NCBI GenBank assembly: GCA_037576215.1
Contig: JBANDB010000004.1
Span: 5,890,001 to 5,954,000 of the forward strand
Length of the DNA stretch: 64,000 nt
Direction: 5' to 3'
Source: Armillaria gallica
Lineage: Eukaryota; Basidiomycota; Agaricomycetes; Agaricales; Physalacriaceae
Shown here in pieces: positions 22,456 through 34,189 of the stretch (position 1 is its first letter; every line of letters begins with the position of its first letter). Both the position numbers and the translations under genes were made by a program. Under the pieces are notes generated by a model. The model was given only the letters and a program-made list of their open reading frames with translations. It was not told the DNA's origin and ran no database searches.

Positions 22456-24300
22456 CATCCCTGTAGCGGCGGCTGCGCACCGGTCTCCGATTCTTTGCCT
22501 GTGATTTCAAGCTCCATATTTACATGAGTATTCATGTACCCAAGATTGTATAAAGCTTGGTAGGGCTGACATCAGGAGCAGAGGCTATTTAATACACATC
22601 AAAAGCATTATATTACTTACTACAACAATCTGAACATGTTCTTTAAATTTGCCTGAAATGATTCCCCAATGATGATGTTAGATGGAGGATAAAAATTTAA
22701 ATGAAATGTATGGTATTGATGGTTGAGAAAACTGTATGGATCTGAGAAGGAAGCTGGTAAGCCCCGAGAGAAAACGACTCGCTCGGTGGCAGCTCACACA
22801 GCCACCAGCTCACATTTTCTCTCAGGCTACAGCGAACCCAACGATGGCATGAAGCCTTTCAGCTATAATGCAAGTCAGGATATACAGCTTCATACAGCCA
22901 GGCCACAAAGATGGAAAGTATTTGCTATGCATCAATTCCTGCATCTAAAATCAGCCTTCAGTAACACCAGATGAGCCGCATCACCAAGTATGATGATTCT
23001 AGCAGCACACAATGCTGGTCTCAGCGCTGTAATGCCGTCTGTGTGGATGTCAAGTCCTGCCACACGATGCAATGCAGGACACCTGTGGAAATAGAATTTT
23101 AGACAAAGGTTCGTGAAAGAAGTGAACTTCATACCTGTAGGGACACGGCAGCCGGGGAACCAATCAGGTACATACTGATATGCAGGAGAAGCACCACCAA
23201 GTAGCTTGGAGATCTGGACAGAACATTGAACGAACAGTCCTACGAGGAGAAACCAGGTCCACAATGAAGGCTCCAGTTTTCGTGGCAGAGGAAAATTGCT
23301 CAGTGCTTGATCTGCAAGCCGGATGGATGAATCATCATTCTCTTTGACTTCATATCCGTGAGCAATATGCAAAATGACGGCTCCGGCAGTTCTGAAATAC
23401 ATTGAATAAAGAGTTGGACGAGATAAAAAATGTAACATACTTGTGAGCATGGACAGGAAGTTCATCATGCTTGGGATGAAGAAAATGACACATCCCCATA
23501 TCTTGAGGCAGACGGCACTGTCTCATTCGCCTAAGAGCCCGTAAGGCTGTAAAATATTCTGCGATGGCAGTGACCACCGGCACAAACTTTTCCTTCTCGT
23601 AACCACTGAAGGGTGCAACTCTGGAGAGTACAAAGGGTTGGAATACAAGGGATAAAAATGCTCATTGTCCACAGGAGAATCAAGCATGTCGACAGGGGTG
23701 TTTAGAAAAATTCATTTCACAATTTGGCGCCGAGTGCACTGAACACACGAGGAGCATGCTTGAAGCGCTGCCATCGAGCAGCTCAAAAATAAGGTCGAGG
23801 TCGTAGCTCTCGCAGACAGAAAATGCATGGCTAAGATGGTATGTCAGTCAAGTGAAAGCCAGCTCATGAGAGATATGCATGCAGTGAATCCACGAGCGTT
23901 GTTCAAGCGTGCTGTCTTTCAATGACAAGAATGATGTTCAGAAAGTCACACGTCAAGGATAGCCTCATTGACTAGCTGCCCATTCTGTCTGCTGCCAATA
24001 AAAGAGTCAAAGAGGTTTACAAGCAGAAAAATGGAGGGGCACTGACTTATATACAAGTGACAGCAGACTGAGACGAAACAGCTATCCTCATGCGGCTAAA
24101 ACAGCAACAAGCAGAACATGTGAAAAACGAAGAGCACGACCCGAACGAACCCATCTGAGTGTATCATTCAGAAGCCGCCACAGATGACATAAGAAATGAA
24201 CCAAATAGCCCCTGCCCACGACCTACAGTGGGCGATCGGTCATTTTCTCTTTGATAAAGCCCTCTCTTCTCCTCAACAAGTTTCAGAAAGAATCGGAGAG
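22456..24300. other. 1.85-kb second insertion in repeat unit 1
   Basis: Array homology leaves after GAGAAGAAAGC near 22455 and returns at about 24301 (TCTTACCACTACTATCATCCC, compare 30205-30225). The intervening DNA carries a cytochrome P450 remnant on the minus strand. No terminal repeats were identified. 23690-24300 has no gene that I recognise. Confidence 0.5.
22920..23690 (-). pseudogene. cytochrome P450 fragment
   Basis: The minus-strand frame contains TAGAVILHIAHGYEVKENDD, then SIRLADQALSNF and QYVPDWFPGCRVP. In fungal CYP5144-type monooxygenases this block lies between the B-C region and the F helix (usual form TAGAVILxIAYGHEV...YVPEWFPGAGF). The part before it (ALRRMRQ around 23530) is frame-broken. 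There is no heme-binding FxxGxRxC motif, I-helix or ExxR in the neighbourhood. It is a short dead internal fragment, and the subfamily is a guess from the motif. Confidence 0.6.
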
Positions 24301-24603
24301 TCTTACCACTACTATCATCCCCCACTGCTCCGCTGTCTCACCAAAACCAGAGCGGTGGAATGAACGAGCAAGGTGGTGAGAGACAAAGAGGACGACTGGA
24401 CAGGTTGACTGGAAGCTGGAGAACGGCTGATCTCCACATAATGGTCAAAACGCAGGCTACTTTCTCTGTATTCTTCGGCGAAATCTCCTCAGTGTGGTTG
24501 AGCTCCCAGGTAGATAGAAGCCTTATTCGATAGATCATCATCCCCTGTTGGGTATATACTCCCCTGCCAAGAGGAACACTGCCATCTAGCTTGAGGGAAA
24601 GTG

Positions 24604-25330
24604 TCTCACACGGATGGGAGACCTGGCTAACAGCAAAGTGAGCGACCAGCTACGCAGACTGGGTGAGAGGAACTCACCGTCCTCCGCACATATAGTGTCC
24701 TTCCCTCTCGCAACTACTTTTGCTACCCTATCACCCTGGGGCATCTTGTCTGGTGGCAAAAAAGGCAATCGCAGAAAGCTTGCTCGTGAGTCGGCGGTAT
24801 CCATGTGCGCTCAGAAGCCATGCACAATGTTGGCCTTCAGCGGAGAGATGCCACCATCTTGTGAGCTGACGTGTTTCCAGGGTAGGCCCTCCTGTGCATG
24901 ACGTCGCAGTGAGGAATGAAGATGACACTATGGAGATGGCGGGTGAATATTATTATTATATCCGTGAAAATGGGGCAAGACGACAGCACTTACCAATCCC
25001 AGTCCCATCACCCACAGTCACTTCCCATCATTGAGGTGAAAACAAACGTGCATGTGTTCCCAGACAAATGTGTACTGTCTCGAGGCAAGGAAGGTGTTGA
25101 CAGTAGGCAGTGAAAATACCAAGGGAGCGTTGAAGATGGACGAATGGACGAAAGCCATTGGACACTGTGAGATATCGTTCAGGATGATGATACTCCTGCA
25201 TAGAAGTGAACGCACGTTGCCAGTCCCAAAGCCGGTCCTCCTCTTCAGTATAGGTCTGCTCGCCCAGTAGAAAATCTTTCGAGATTTTGGCTTTGGTCTT
25301 GAGCTTGAGCTACTAAATTGAAGTATAAAT
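24604..25330 (+). pseudogene. left-arm coding relic, unrecognised family
   Basis: The plus-strand frame includes RRKLARES and VSMCAQKPCTMLAFSGEM. These are diverged homologues of the right-arm frame RKLAREL...GIRVFSEAV...DAGLRRRDVAVM on the opposite strand. A later block near 25165 (ATATCGTTCAGGATGATG) matches right-arm sequence encoding REIVQDENK. Frames are broken. Similar relics sit at 30780-31400, 40930-41590 and 46870-47630. I do not recognise the family. Confidence 0.4.
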
Positions 25331-26299
25331 ATCATCTAGATTCAGAGACAAACATACAAATTGACTCACTGAACACAGGTCCTAAGCATCACTGGACAGC
25401 TTCACGGAGTCATTGAAGGGCGATATGAGAGATAGCAAAAACTTGAGGCAAGCGCATGAATGAAGGGGTCCGCTTTGTTTGGTCCGACCAACATCGAGCC
25501 AAACATTCACTTCTTTTCACCCATTTTGCTCCCGCTACCATCTCGATATCATGCTGTAATATGCACCGGGAGTGAAGAAGGGTAAGAAAATAAATATAAG
25601 AGACTTACTTCACAACAATCTCACCTTTACTTTAGTTTCCTCTATTTCAACATGCCCAAATAAATACAAAATTCTACCCAAGCGACTTCTTTGCATGTCT
25701 AGAAAGCCCTTTCGGATCAACACTCTCTATAGCTATCATGCTGGTCCTTTCCTAGCGCGCCTTTTCACTCGTCGCCTCCTAGCCGTCCGTATATCATGGT
25801 GAACGTGTCTTGACACGTCGAGTTAGAAGATTTGCATAGACATTCATCTCCTCATGCAGAATGATCTCGCTCCACTGCCTTCCATCAGACCCACCCAAAC
25901 CTTAACACGTGGCCAGTTTTCGGTTTTGGTTCAAAGACAAAGCGATCAAGTGTCCTACGCACTGCACTCGACAACAATGGAAAGCAGAGCGAGAAGATGG
26001 TCCAACAGCGAGATCACCGCAACTGTATAATCAGCGCTGTATTTATTCAATGGTCAAGCCCTGGAAGCAACAGTAGCCGGAGCGGGAGGGAGGACACTTC
26101 AGGATGGGTAAGTCCCTTCCTTCACCCCACATGCCCTCTGAAAGGACGGTGTCATATAGAGCTTTGGAAAAGCAGTCTGTCCACACAAGGCTCCCTCAAA
26201 GTTTCCAGGACAACATATAGGGCAAGCCCTCAGCGTGACGGAGTGGAGGGGAGAGGGGATGCCTGCACCGGAAATGGCAGCTTTCACTCTCTACCATCT

Positions 26300-26640
26300 G
26301 TGTGCAAATCTTGCCGTCGATGTATGCATTCCTTTTCTTCGATCTTTTCTTTCGGAAATCTGTATGACGTCCACTTGGCTTCTAACTTGGCGTATGGGTA
26401 CGGTTTTCTCGCTTCTCTTGTTGATTTCTCCGAGCTTATTGTTCCCTTAAATGATCCACCCCCGGTGCCGTTTGTGTATTTTTTCTTCATCGGACAGTAA
26501 CCCGTATTAGGTATTGTCCAAATGCCCATGATTTCTGCTGTCTCTCAGTGTCTTATGATACAGCCTCGTGGTTCTCGATCTCAACTACAAACAAAAAGTA
26601 CTCGGAAGAGGCGACACAAAGATGGTGATGCGAAGATATA
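26300..26640 (+). pseudogene. vestigial 5' end of a DUF6535 gene
   Basis: The sequence from CTTTCGGAAATCTG (26346) through GAGCTTATTGTTC, then CTCAGTGTCTTATGATACAGC (26547) matches the region immediately upstream of gene C (35790-36075). After CTACAAACAAAAAG it becomes a decayed version of exon 2 (compare GGTTCCCGGAAGATAAGC at 53092). It then changes to the right arm. Unit 4 has the same vestige at 48660-48960. Confidence 0.5.
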
Positions 26641-27390
26641 TGCATTGCCACTCAACGAAGTGTGGTTGGAATTGACAGAAGGATTCGGAATGATAAGCAC
26701 TTGCTGCACGCGCGCCTCCACAGTTCTCGCTCTTCTGCAATAGTGCCACCTTCCTTGCAAACACCAGCAATATCAATGTAGGCTGCCTGTGTGATACGCA
26801 TACAATATCGAGTCGTGATGGGTATTAAAGTGCTCAAGATCCAAATTTCGAAAGATCTTCTGGCAAGCGAGCGGACCTATATTGAAGGGGAGGATGTCGC
26901 GGCGTAGGAATGCTAATGTGAGTTCACTTCTACGCCAAGTGATATTTATTCTCATCCTAAACAATCTCCCGCAGCATCTCCCTACATTTCCGAAGCTTTC
27001 TCGACATTTTCGCCACCTTCTTCCAACGATGCAAGAAACCTTCCATGAGCGGGACGACCTGAATTTGTTCCAAGATAGCATGCTTTTTCTGGGGAGCAGC
27101 ACGTTCGTAGTGGCCAGAGGGCAGTGATTGGTAGGTGTTGTCTTCTCACTCACCTTCACCAGTATTCATCATCTCCGTAGCGCCATCTCCATCACAGCAA
27201 CATCTCTCCTTCGAAGGCCAGCATCGTACACGGCTTCTGAGAACACACGGATACCCTGGAAATGCATCAGCTCTCGAGCAAGCTTTCTGCAATTGGCGCA
27301 GTGACAAATGCGAATGAGAAGACGGCCGAGTCCTGAGAAGATCATGAAGACTTGTAGGTCCTCTCTCTCCCCTTCACCCATATTCATTAC
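26640..27390 (-). pseudogene. right-arm coding relic, unrecognised family
   Basis: Two minus-strand frames look coding. One (27387 to 27170) contains VFMIFSGLGRLLIRICHC, then RKLARELMHFQGIRVFSEAV and RRDVAVMEMA. The other (about 27095 to 26920) contains HAILEQIQVVPLMEGFLHRW followed by a basic stretch and REIV. In this copy the glutamine after REIV is TAG (26957-26959), while the copy at 49 kb has CAG. A further frame reads GIAGVCKEGGTIAEERELWRR (26790-26730). The exon joins are not resolved. It is helical and basic, with no known domain recognised. Confidence 0.45.
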
Positions 27391-27597
27391 TCATCCTTCA
27401 CCCAGCTCCTATGATGAACGCGACGACTTTTCCTTCAATGTCAGGACTAGCACGTTATGGCACACCGATGCATACAGCAGTCGTGAAGACCTTGATTTTT
27501 CATCAAGCTATCGTTATCCAGCGAGCAGGACCGTAAGAGCGAAGTATAGAGGAAAGTGACGGCAGGAAACAGCGATAGATGTACTAGGGATGGGTAA

Positions 27598-29487
27598 GCC
27601 TCTCCCTATATCATCCACCTCATCACTCTGGTTTCATCAGCCTCAACACCCGCAAAGCCTCCTCCTCGTAAATTCAGAGACATTGAACGTGCAGCTGTTG
27701 ATCTCAGGGCTGATGACCTTGATGTATATGCCTTGGGCTGGTTGTCAAACATGTCCTCCAACCCCAGTGTACAGAATATTGTCATCCAATTGACCAGCAC
27801 CTTACTGTTACGGTCCGTGGAGCCTTTAAAGCAATACATTGAGAGGTTTTCAGAAATGTTCCATGATAACAACTTTGACCGCATGGCCATGACTGGCCAG
27901 GAAAGCATCATTGATTGCCTTCTTTGTGTGAACCTCCACTTCGACACCTGGGACCCCTACCTGAAGAAAATAGATCAGCCATCCACAGAAACCTATGCAG
28001 AGGTTCTGTGTGTCGACAACCCATTTAATCCTTCACGTACCGATGAGATTGCAGATCTAGTCAAAGCTCAGTTCATGGAATCACCAGATAAGCAGCTTTG
28101 CCTGCAGCCCATTGTATGGGCCCATCTTCTCCAGGAGCTCCTACCCTTCACTCTAGAGAGTGGTCTGGTTCCCTTATTCCTGATGATTCCTGAAGACTAT
28201 TGGCGTGCCGACTATAAGCCACCCCCCCTTTTCTCGAAGAATTACATGACAATTCGTTCAATTTCTCATGAGGACCACCATGCTGTCAATCTCCAGGCCG
28301 CCGTTTACCGTCGTCTGTATCCAGACATCGCCGATGCCTTTTTTGATGGTTTCACGCATGTGGAGGATAGCCTCTTCCATCCTGATCCCGCCGCCAATGA
28401 ATTCCCCGCTTCTCAGGATGCACGGCTCCGTGTGTTGGTGGCAATGGCTAGCTCGCCTTCTATTCGGAAGGTGCCCATGCCAAATCCTTTCAGGGTCAGC
28501 TTTTTCGGCGCGATTATGTCGAACATTGGGATTTATATGGATGTCGATAACTTGTCTCTGGTTGACAACAATTTTGCTTCTTTCAAACTAGATGGCAATC
28601 GCTGTTCGGTGCTGAAGCTCCTGTATACTTTAATTACATCGGACGAGTTTAGCAGTGCTTCGATGCACAATCTAGACCAGTGTATCACGTTGGTGACGTT
28701 TCTGCGGGTGCTTAATTCAACCTCCCCTCACCCTCGTTTTCTTCCCAAGGACTGGTGTACACCATCCATGGCCTCCAGCTTTGCCCAAATTGCTTTGCAG
28801 GATACTAAGACCTGGACACTCGAGGATAAAGATTCAAAGGAACTCATTCTTTATTTCTTGTGGTTCACCTCCTTCGTGAATCAGATTTTCTCTCATTTTG
28901 TTTCCGGGTGTCATCTTGACCAGATAGGCAAGCTCCGCGGTCATGATATTGAACTTGATGGACTCTTGCCACAGATCTTGGATACATTTATCGTTCGGAT
29001 GACACCTGATGTGTTGGACCACCAGGTCTTACAGCAGTTCATGGCACACATTTTCGAACCCAAGAACCTCTTCACCATCTGTGCGGTGCACATTTGTAGG
29101 AATGCTACCCCCTACCTTCGTCGTCTCGTGCAAGTTCATCCAGATCACCCAGCTTGGCCGGAGTGCTTGCGGAGGCTTGACGCTACGCCACTGGCTGAGC
29201 ACTTTGGTCTGCTAGCTTATGATTCCGACTGGTTCACTCGTTGTAGGGTTTCAGAATTCAAGGAATTTGTCGAAGGAGGATGTGTGGGAAGCTTTGGACT
29301 GGATATGCCAGATCCCCAGCCACCACGACAAGCTCCAGTTGAAGATGAACACTCAGTAAATGAACGGTCATTGATGAAGTCGTTACCGAAGCTTTGGCAT
29401 TGGTTGCGTCAGCGGCAGCACAGTGATACGGCGGCGAAAACAGAGGAAATTACGATGAATCCTAGTAGCAGTATCAGTGAAGTGTAA
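27598..29487 (+). pseudogene. DUF6535 gene B, N-terminally truncated
   Basis: The frame is open from 27598 (after an in-frame TAA at 27595) to TAA 29485-29487 with no internal stop. It joins the family at the YII..LITL segment just after the last membrane helix, then carries the conserved PPPRKFRDIERAAVDL, GWLSNMSSNPSVQN and the whole C-terminal region. The exons encoding the N-terminal leader and all four membrane helices are missing. They are replaced by the tail of repeat unit 1, with the junction at about 27602. The first in-frame ATG is 27751, giving about 578 residues. It is intact enough to encode a soluble C-terminal protein if a promoter in the repeat drives it. Otherwise it is a 5'-truncated pseudogene. 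Confidence 0.75.
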
Positions 29488-30150
29488 ATAGGCAACGACA
29501 TTCCTCATTATTGTATCCGTAGTATGAATCGACGTCTTTCGCAAGTGTATTATTTCGGGGTATCTACTCTCGCCATTCAGAAATCAAGAACCGTTTGACT
29601 CTGCTCCAATGAAGTCCTGTGAAGGAGGACGATCCCCGATCTATTTGATATAAGTACCTACATACAAACTAAGTGGTTAATGGAATGATATACCCTACCT
29701 GCAGCGAACCTCTCCGTAATGACACATCTCTCCAACTCATCGCTCTCCGGCGAGCGTCTCTCCAGTGCATGCTCCCTCCGTCGAGAGATGGCTTTCTAAC
29801 AACCACTCTCCAGGGAGTAAATCTCTCCAGTAATCATTCTGCGCCCCGTCACTTCTGGACTAGTTTAACACGCCGTCTCAAAAACCGTTGTTCAGTAGAC
29901 TGCACCTATAGAAGCATTCTTCCAGGGATAGAAGTCGCAGTCACCAGAGGGACCTAGATGGAGGAAGTGATGTGGACTACAAAGCCGGTAGATGCCTGGG
30001 TATGCAAGGACCTCATTCCTGGCACACCGACTGCCGTTCCCCGCCCGTGACACTTCTAGTATTGCCCTGACAAATACCCTGTTCATCACGATAAGTCGTC
30101 TTGATCAAAAATTCGCGCCATGCGCTAGTGCCCCTCATCGAAGAAAATCG
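29488..30150 (+). repeat. downstream flank of DUF6535 gene, copy 2
   Basis: Follows gene B directly and matches 16718-17418 after gene A, but with CpG sites preserved (for example GCGAGCGTCTCTCCAG at 29751). No gene was recognised in it. Confidence 0.8.
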
Positions 30151-32060
30151 TACGGAAGATCTGTGAGAAGGGTGAGTTCCTCTGAGTGCGGCCGAGAAGA
30201 AAGCGGACCTACCACTACTATCTCCTCTCACTGCTCCACCGTCTCCTCACTTCTGAGGCTTTATAGCATCGTCTTTGGATAATGTCATCAATGTACGCTG
30301 CGCTTGACATGCGAGAGCTTACATAGTTTAGGCATCTCTCCCAAGCCCAATACAAGGCCGTCATCCAGGCCGTCCTCTTTGCTGTAGATTTAGTCGTCAC
30401 AAGACAAAAAAACTCTGTTTGATAGTGCTTCCGTTGGACTGAGACTCGACAGAAACGAAAGCTAGGGAGTGCCCTGGAAGGTTTCAAACCGAGATTAGGA
30501 CTAAAACCAGAGCGGTGGAATAAACGAGCAAGGCAGCGGGAGACAAAGAGGACGATTGGACGGTCTGTTCGGAAGCTGGAGAACGGGCCGAACTCCACAC
30601 AATGGCCAAGACGCAGGCTGCTTTCTCTCTATTCTTTGACGAAATCTCCTGCAGTGTAGTTGTGCTTCCAGGTGGATAGAAAGCTTGTTTGATACATCAT
30701 TGTCCGCTCGTGGATAGATACTCCATTGCTGAGATGCACTGACATCATAGCTTGAGGTAGAGCGTCCCATACTGGTAGGAGATCTGGCTAACAATGAAGT
30801 GAGCAACCAGTGATGTAGACTGTATGGGAGGAACTTACCGTCCCCCGCATATACAGTATCCTTCCCTCCCGCCGTTAGTTTTGCTACCCCATCACTCTAA
30901 GGGGTTCTCGTCTAGCGGCAAAAAACAGAAATCACAGAAAGCTCCCTCATGAGTGGACGGTATCCGTGTGCTCTCAGAACCCGCGCACGATGTTGGCCTT
31001 CAGTGGAGAGACTCCGCCGTCTTGTGAGCTGACGCGTTTCTAGGGTGGGCCTCCATGCCGTCGTTGGCGGGTGGATATTAATGTGGGTGAAAATGGGACG
31101 AGATGACAGCACTTACCGTTCCCAGTCCCATCGCCTGCAGTCACTTCCCGTCGTTGAGGTAGAGACATATGTCCATGCATGTTTGCTGCTCCCAGACAAA
31201 GGTGTATTGTCTTGGGGTAAGGAAGGCTTTCGAAGCATTTGCAATAAGTGGCGAAAATATCGATGGACGAATGCCGTTGATACTGTGAGATGGTTAAAGA
31301 TGAGAATACTTTGCACAGAAGTGAACGCACGTTGGCACTCCCAAGCCACCACTACCAGCGATGAGGACATCCTCTTCAGTTCGACGGCTTCGCAGAGTCA
31401 TTGAAGGGCTTGGATGTGTAGCTTGAAGGGTGATATAAGAGATCGCCAAAACTTGGAACAAGCAGGGATGATGCAAGTAAGGAGTTCGCTTTGTTTGGTC
31501 CGACCACTGGCAGCGTCGAGCCAAACATTCACTTTTGGCCCATCTCGCGAGCCGTCTCGATACCGTGCTGTAACATGCACCGGGAATGAACAAGGGCAAG
31601 AAAACCGACATCATTATACGATACTCAGTCGCAGCAATCTCACCTTTACCTTAGTTTCCGCTATTCAGCACGCCCGAATAAATCCGACATTCTACTCAAG
31701 CGACTTCTCAAGTTGCAGAATGCGCGCATCTGGAAAGCCCTTGCGGATCAACCCTCTCTCTTTAATGGTGTTTCCTCATCGATCTCATGGGTTAGCTTGG
31801 CTTCTTCCTTTCCCAGCACGCACTTTCACTCAGTGCCTCCTAGTCGTCCGTATCTCTTTCGAATGTGTCTTGACACGTCGAGTAGGAGGAACAGCACCTT
31901 AACACGCGGCGACGACATCTCCAGTCGCAGTTCTGAGTTTTCATCCAAAGACGAGGCGATCAAGTGCCCTACTCGACAACGATGGAAAGCCAGAACATCA
32001 ACATCGGCGGGGGAACAGGAGAGGGCATCGAGTATCCAAAGTGAGTTCACTGTCATGATT
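30151..32060. repeat. array repeat unit 2 (shortened)
   Basis: Collinear with unit 1 left arm and centre: CAAAACCAGAGCGGTGGAA-type sequence at 30503, CAGAAAGCTCCCTCATGAG at 30935, GTGAACGCACGTTGGC at 31321 and GCGATCAAGTG at 31958. It stops near 32060 without the right arm or the CTTTCGGAAATCTG block. ORFs within it are short and inconsistent between copies. Confidence 0.7.
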
Positions 32061-33090
32061 GCCCCCTTTTTTCATCCCAATTCAGCCTCGGCACTCTTTC
32101 TGGAAGAAGTCCTGAACGACGCGTTGTTTCTGGTCATCGCGATCTTCACTTTCAAGTGTGTGCGGAATAGTTGGTACCTACTCTTCACCCACCTTTTGCT
32201 CCATGGCCTACAGGAAGACGCACGTTCATTTCGGAAGTTGCGGGCTTGCTCTTTACGTCTGTTGACCGAAGTGGATGCCCCGGGGGTAGCACCTCCTACT
32301 CTGTTGGTGGACATCCTTATCTACATTGTCGTCGCATCAATTCTATGTCTCTCCCTCGACTCTGTTTGTCTCTTGCACACATCCCACACTCCAGCATGTA
32401 TCTATTTTTCTTCAATAAAACGGACGGAAATCTAGTCCCCTTAGATTGTAAATAGAAACCCATTGAAACGAAAACACGGGAATAGAACGTGTGAATCAAA
32501 TATGTGGGTTCCTCCTCGAAGGCGTAGCATAGACAGGAAGCTCAACTAAGTGAACAATAAGCGATAGAGAAGGACCTATGCTTCAGGAACTCGCACACCA
32601 AGTAGAAAGCTTCATGGACTGAATGACATCCAGAATAAAAAAGATGCGGACAAAGTTATAGTATTTCCCCATGTTTAAACAAACGGATGCTATAGTAACT
32701 AAACATGAAGCTAAAGAGACGAGCTATTCAGTATGACGTGCCCAATCCTCCATCACACTCAACATGTCATCCCGACCAAATAAAAACATGGCTCTCAAAT
32801 ACGCCGCATCCATCTCGATTTCTATTAGTATACGGCAGCGTCCTTTCAAGGAAGGAACTTACCCATCCCGGTGCGATCCTCCGCCGCTGCTCGCCGAACA
32901 CCATATGGTGTCAAAACCCTTTTTGGCGTTCGTCGTTCGTGGCTGCCAATAGCAATGGAGGAGGGGCGGTCTATGTCAGTGAACCGTTGTCGGACATAAA
33001 ATCAATGATTCGGTGTTCATTGAAAGGGAGTTACAGAGATCTGGAGAAACTGCATGCTACCACCACCTCCTTCTACGGAAGGTTGATGCT
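32061..33090. other. unassigned DNA with one hydrophobic ORF tail
   Basis: The plus-strand frame ending at 32435 contains a hydrophobic stretch (LVDILIYIVVASILCLSL) but begins in repeat unit 2 and has no recognised domain. From 32450 to 33090 nothing is recognised. Confidence 0.35.
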
Positions 33091-34130
33091 TGCTCACATC
33101 GTTTGGGGCGAAATCGCTAGATTTGATAGTGGATGATGATACTGTCCGAGGAAGATGAACTGGTGCACATCAGATAGCATACAAAAGAACCCACCTAGGA
33201 TCCACGGGATGAAGATAGCACTACGGGAAGGATATGCACGAGGAGGGCAGTCCCTTGTGCTGGGAGATGGCGGACTTGTTCGCATTGGATTCTTGGTGCC
33301 GAGAGAAAAAGTAGTGATATCTGACCAGCGACGTAGATGGATGCCGCTGTGACGGGGATGGCACTGCACCAGATCTACGCTGCCGTAGAGGAAACGGAAC
33401 TCGAGGTCAGTGACTCCAAGCCCGTTGACGTGCACTGGTGGATCCAGGACTGGACGAGAGGCTGGCGTACGTGGGGTGTAAAGGGAGTGAGGTTGAGACC
33501 TGCGTGCTGAGCTCGAAGGTTCCGGGACACGAACAGTGAGTGACGAAAGGATGGATTTTGAAGATCGCATTCACGAAATCTTGGAGTCAAATTCAGCGCA
33601 TACGTTCTCCAAGCAGGCTTAGTTCTTCGTGCCGCTTCATAATCGAACGCGTCATTCTGATCCCTACCGTCCCAGCGGAGATCGTGCTGGTGCCGGAAGG
33701 TGGAGGAGAGAAGGGTGAGCCCTCTGCATGCGGCATTATTCGTCGTCAAGTTCCATTCCACGGAGGCTTGATGCTTGCCTTGGGACCCACGCGGAAGGTG
33801 GTGACGCGTTATCCATAGTCGCCGGTGGTGCTGTCTGAGAAGATGAGGCTGTATGCATTACACAGCGTATAGAGCACTCACCTGCTTAGCAATTTTCCTG
33901 CCTAGTCCCGACACCGCCTGCACTTTGCAAACCAGGAAGGGTCGAGTCGTCCACTCGTTACAGGAATACACGACGTAGGTGGCATGCACGGCGTTTGTAC
34001 GAAATGACGCTGTCGTTGTGCTGGGAGATGGTGGGCTGTTCGACACGTCGTGTTGTGTTCTTGAACGTGATGCCAAGACTCATCGCTTGAGGGCAAAGGT
34101 AGTAATATCCGACTGATAAAGAGATGAGAG
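33091..34130. other. unassigned region with an internal repeat
   Basis: CTGGGAGATGG(C/T)GG followed about 60 bp later by AAAAGTAGTGATATCTGACCAG (33258-33335) recurs as CTGGGAGATGGTGG...AAGGTAGTAATATCCGACTG (34020-34117). This suggests two diverged copies of one sequence. ORFs on both strands overlap (for example minus 33094-33570) and none has a recognised domain. Confidence 0.35.
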
Positions 34131-34189
34131 ACCAGTGAGAGGACGAGCGAGGAGCATTCCTTCCTGCCGTCGCCGGGGTCGCTTCCCGT

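Larger units (their letters stand above)
24301..27601. repeat. array repeat unit 1 with inverted arms
   Basis: This unit is nearly collinear with 46600-49925 (about 90-95% identical where compared by eye) and partly with 30190-32060 and 40330-42720. Order: left arm (24604-25330, plus sense), centre (25870-26600), right arm (26640-27400, minus sense), tail 27400-27600. The left and right arms are diverged inverted copies of the same sequence: CAGAAAGCTTGCTCG is plus-sense at about 24772 and minus-sense at about 27285. The centre carries CGATCTTTTCTTTCGGAAATCTG (26337) and GAGCTTATTGTTC (26434), also found before genes C and E. The unit ends abruptly at 27601, where truncated gene B begins. Confidence 0.75.
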
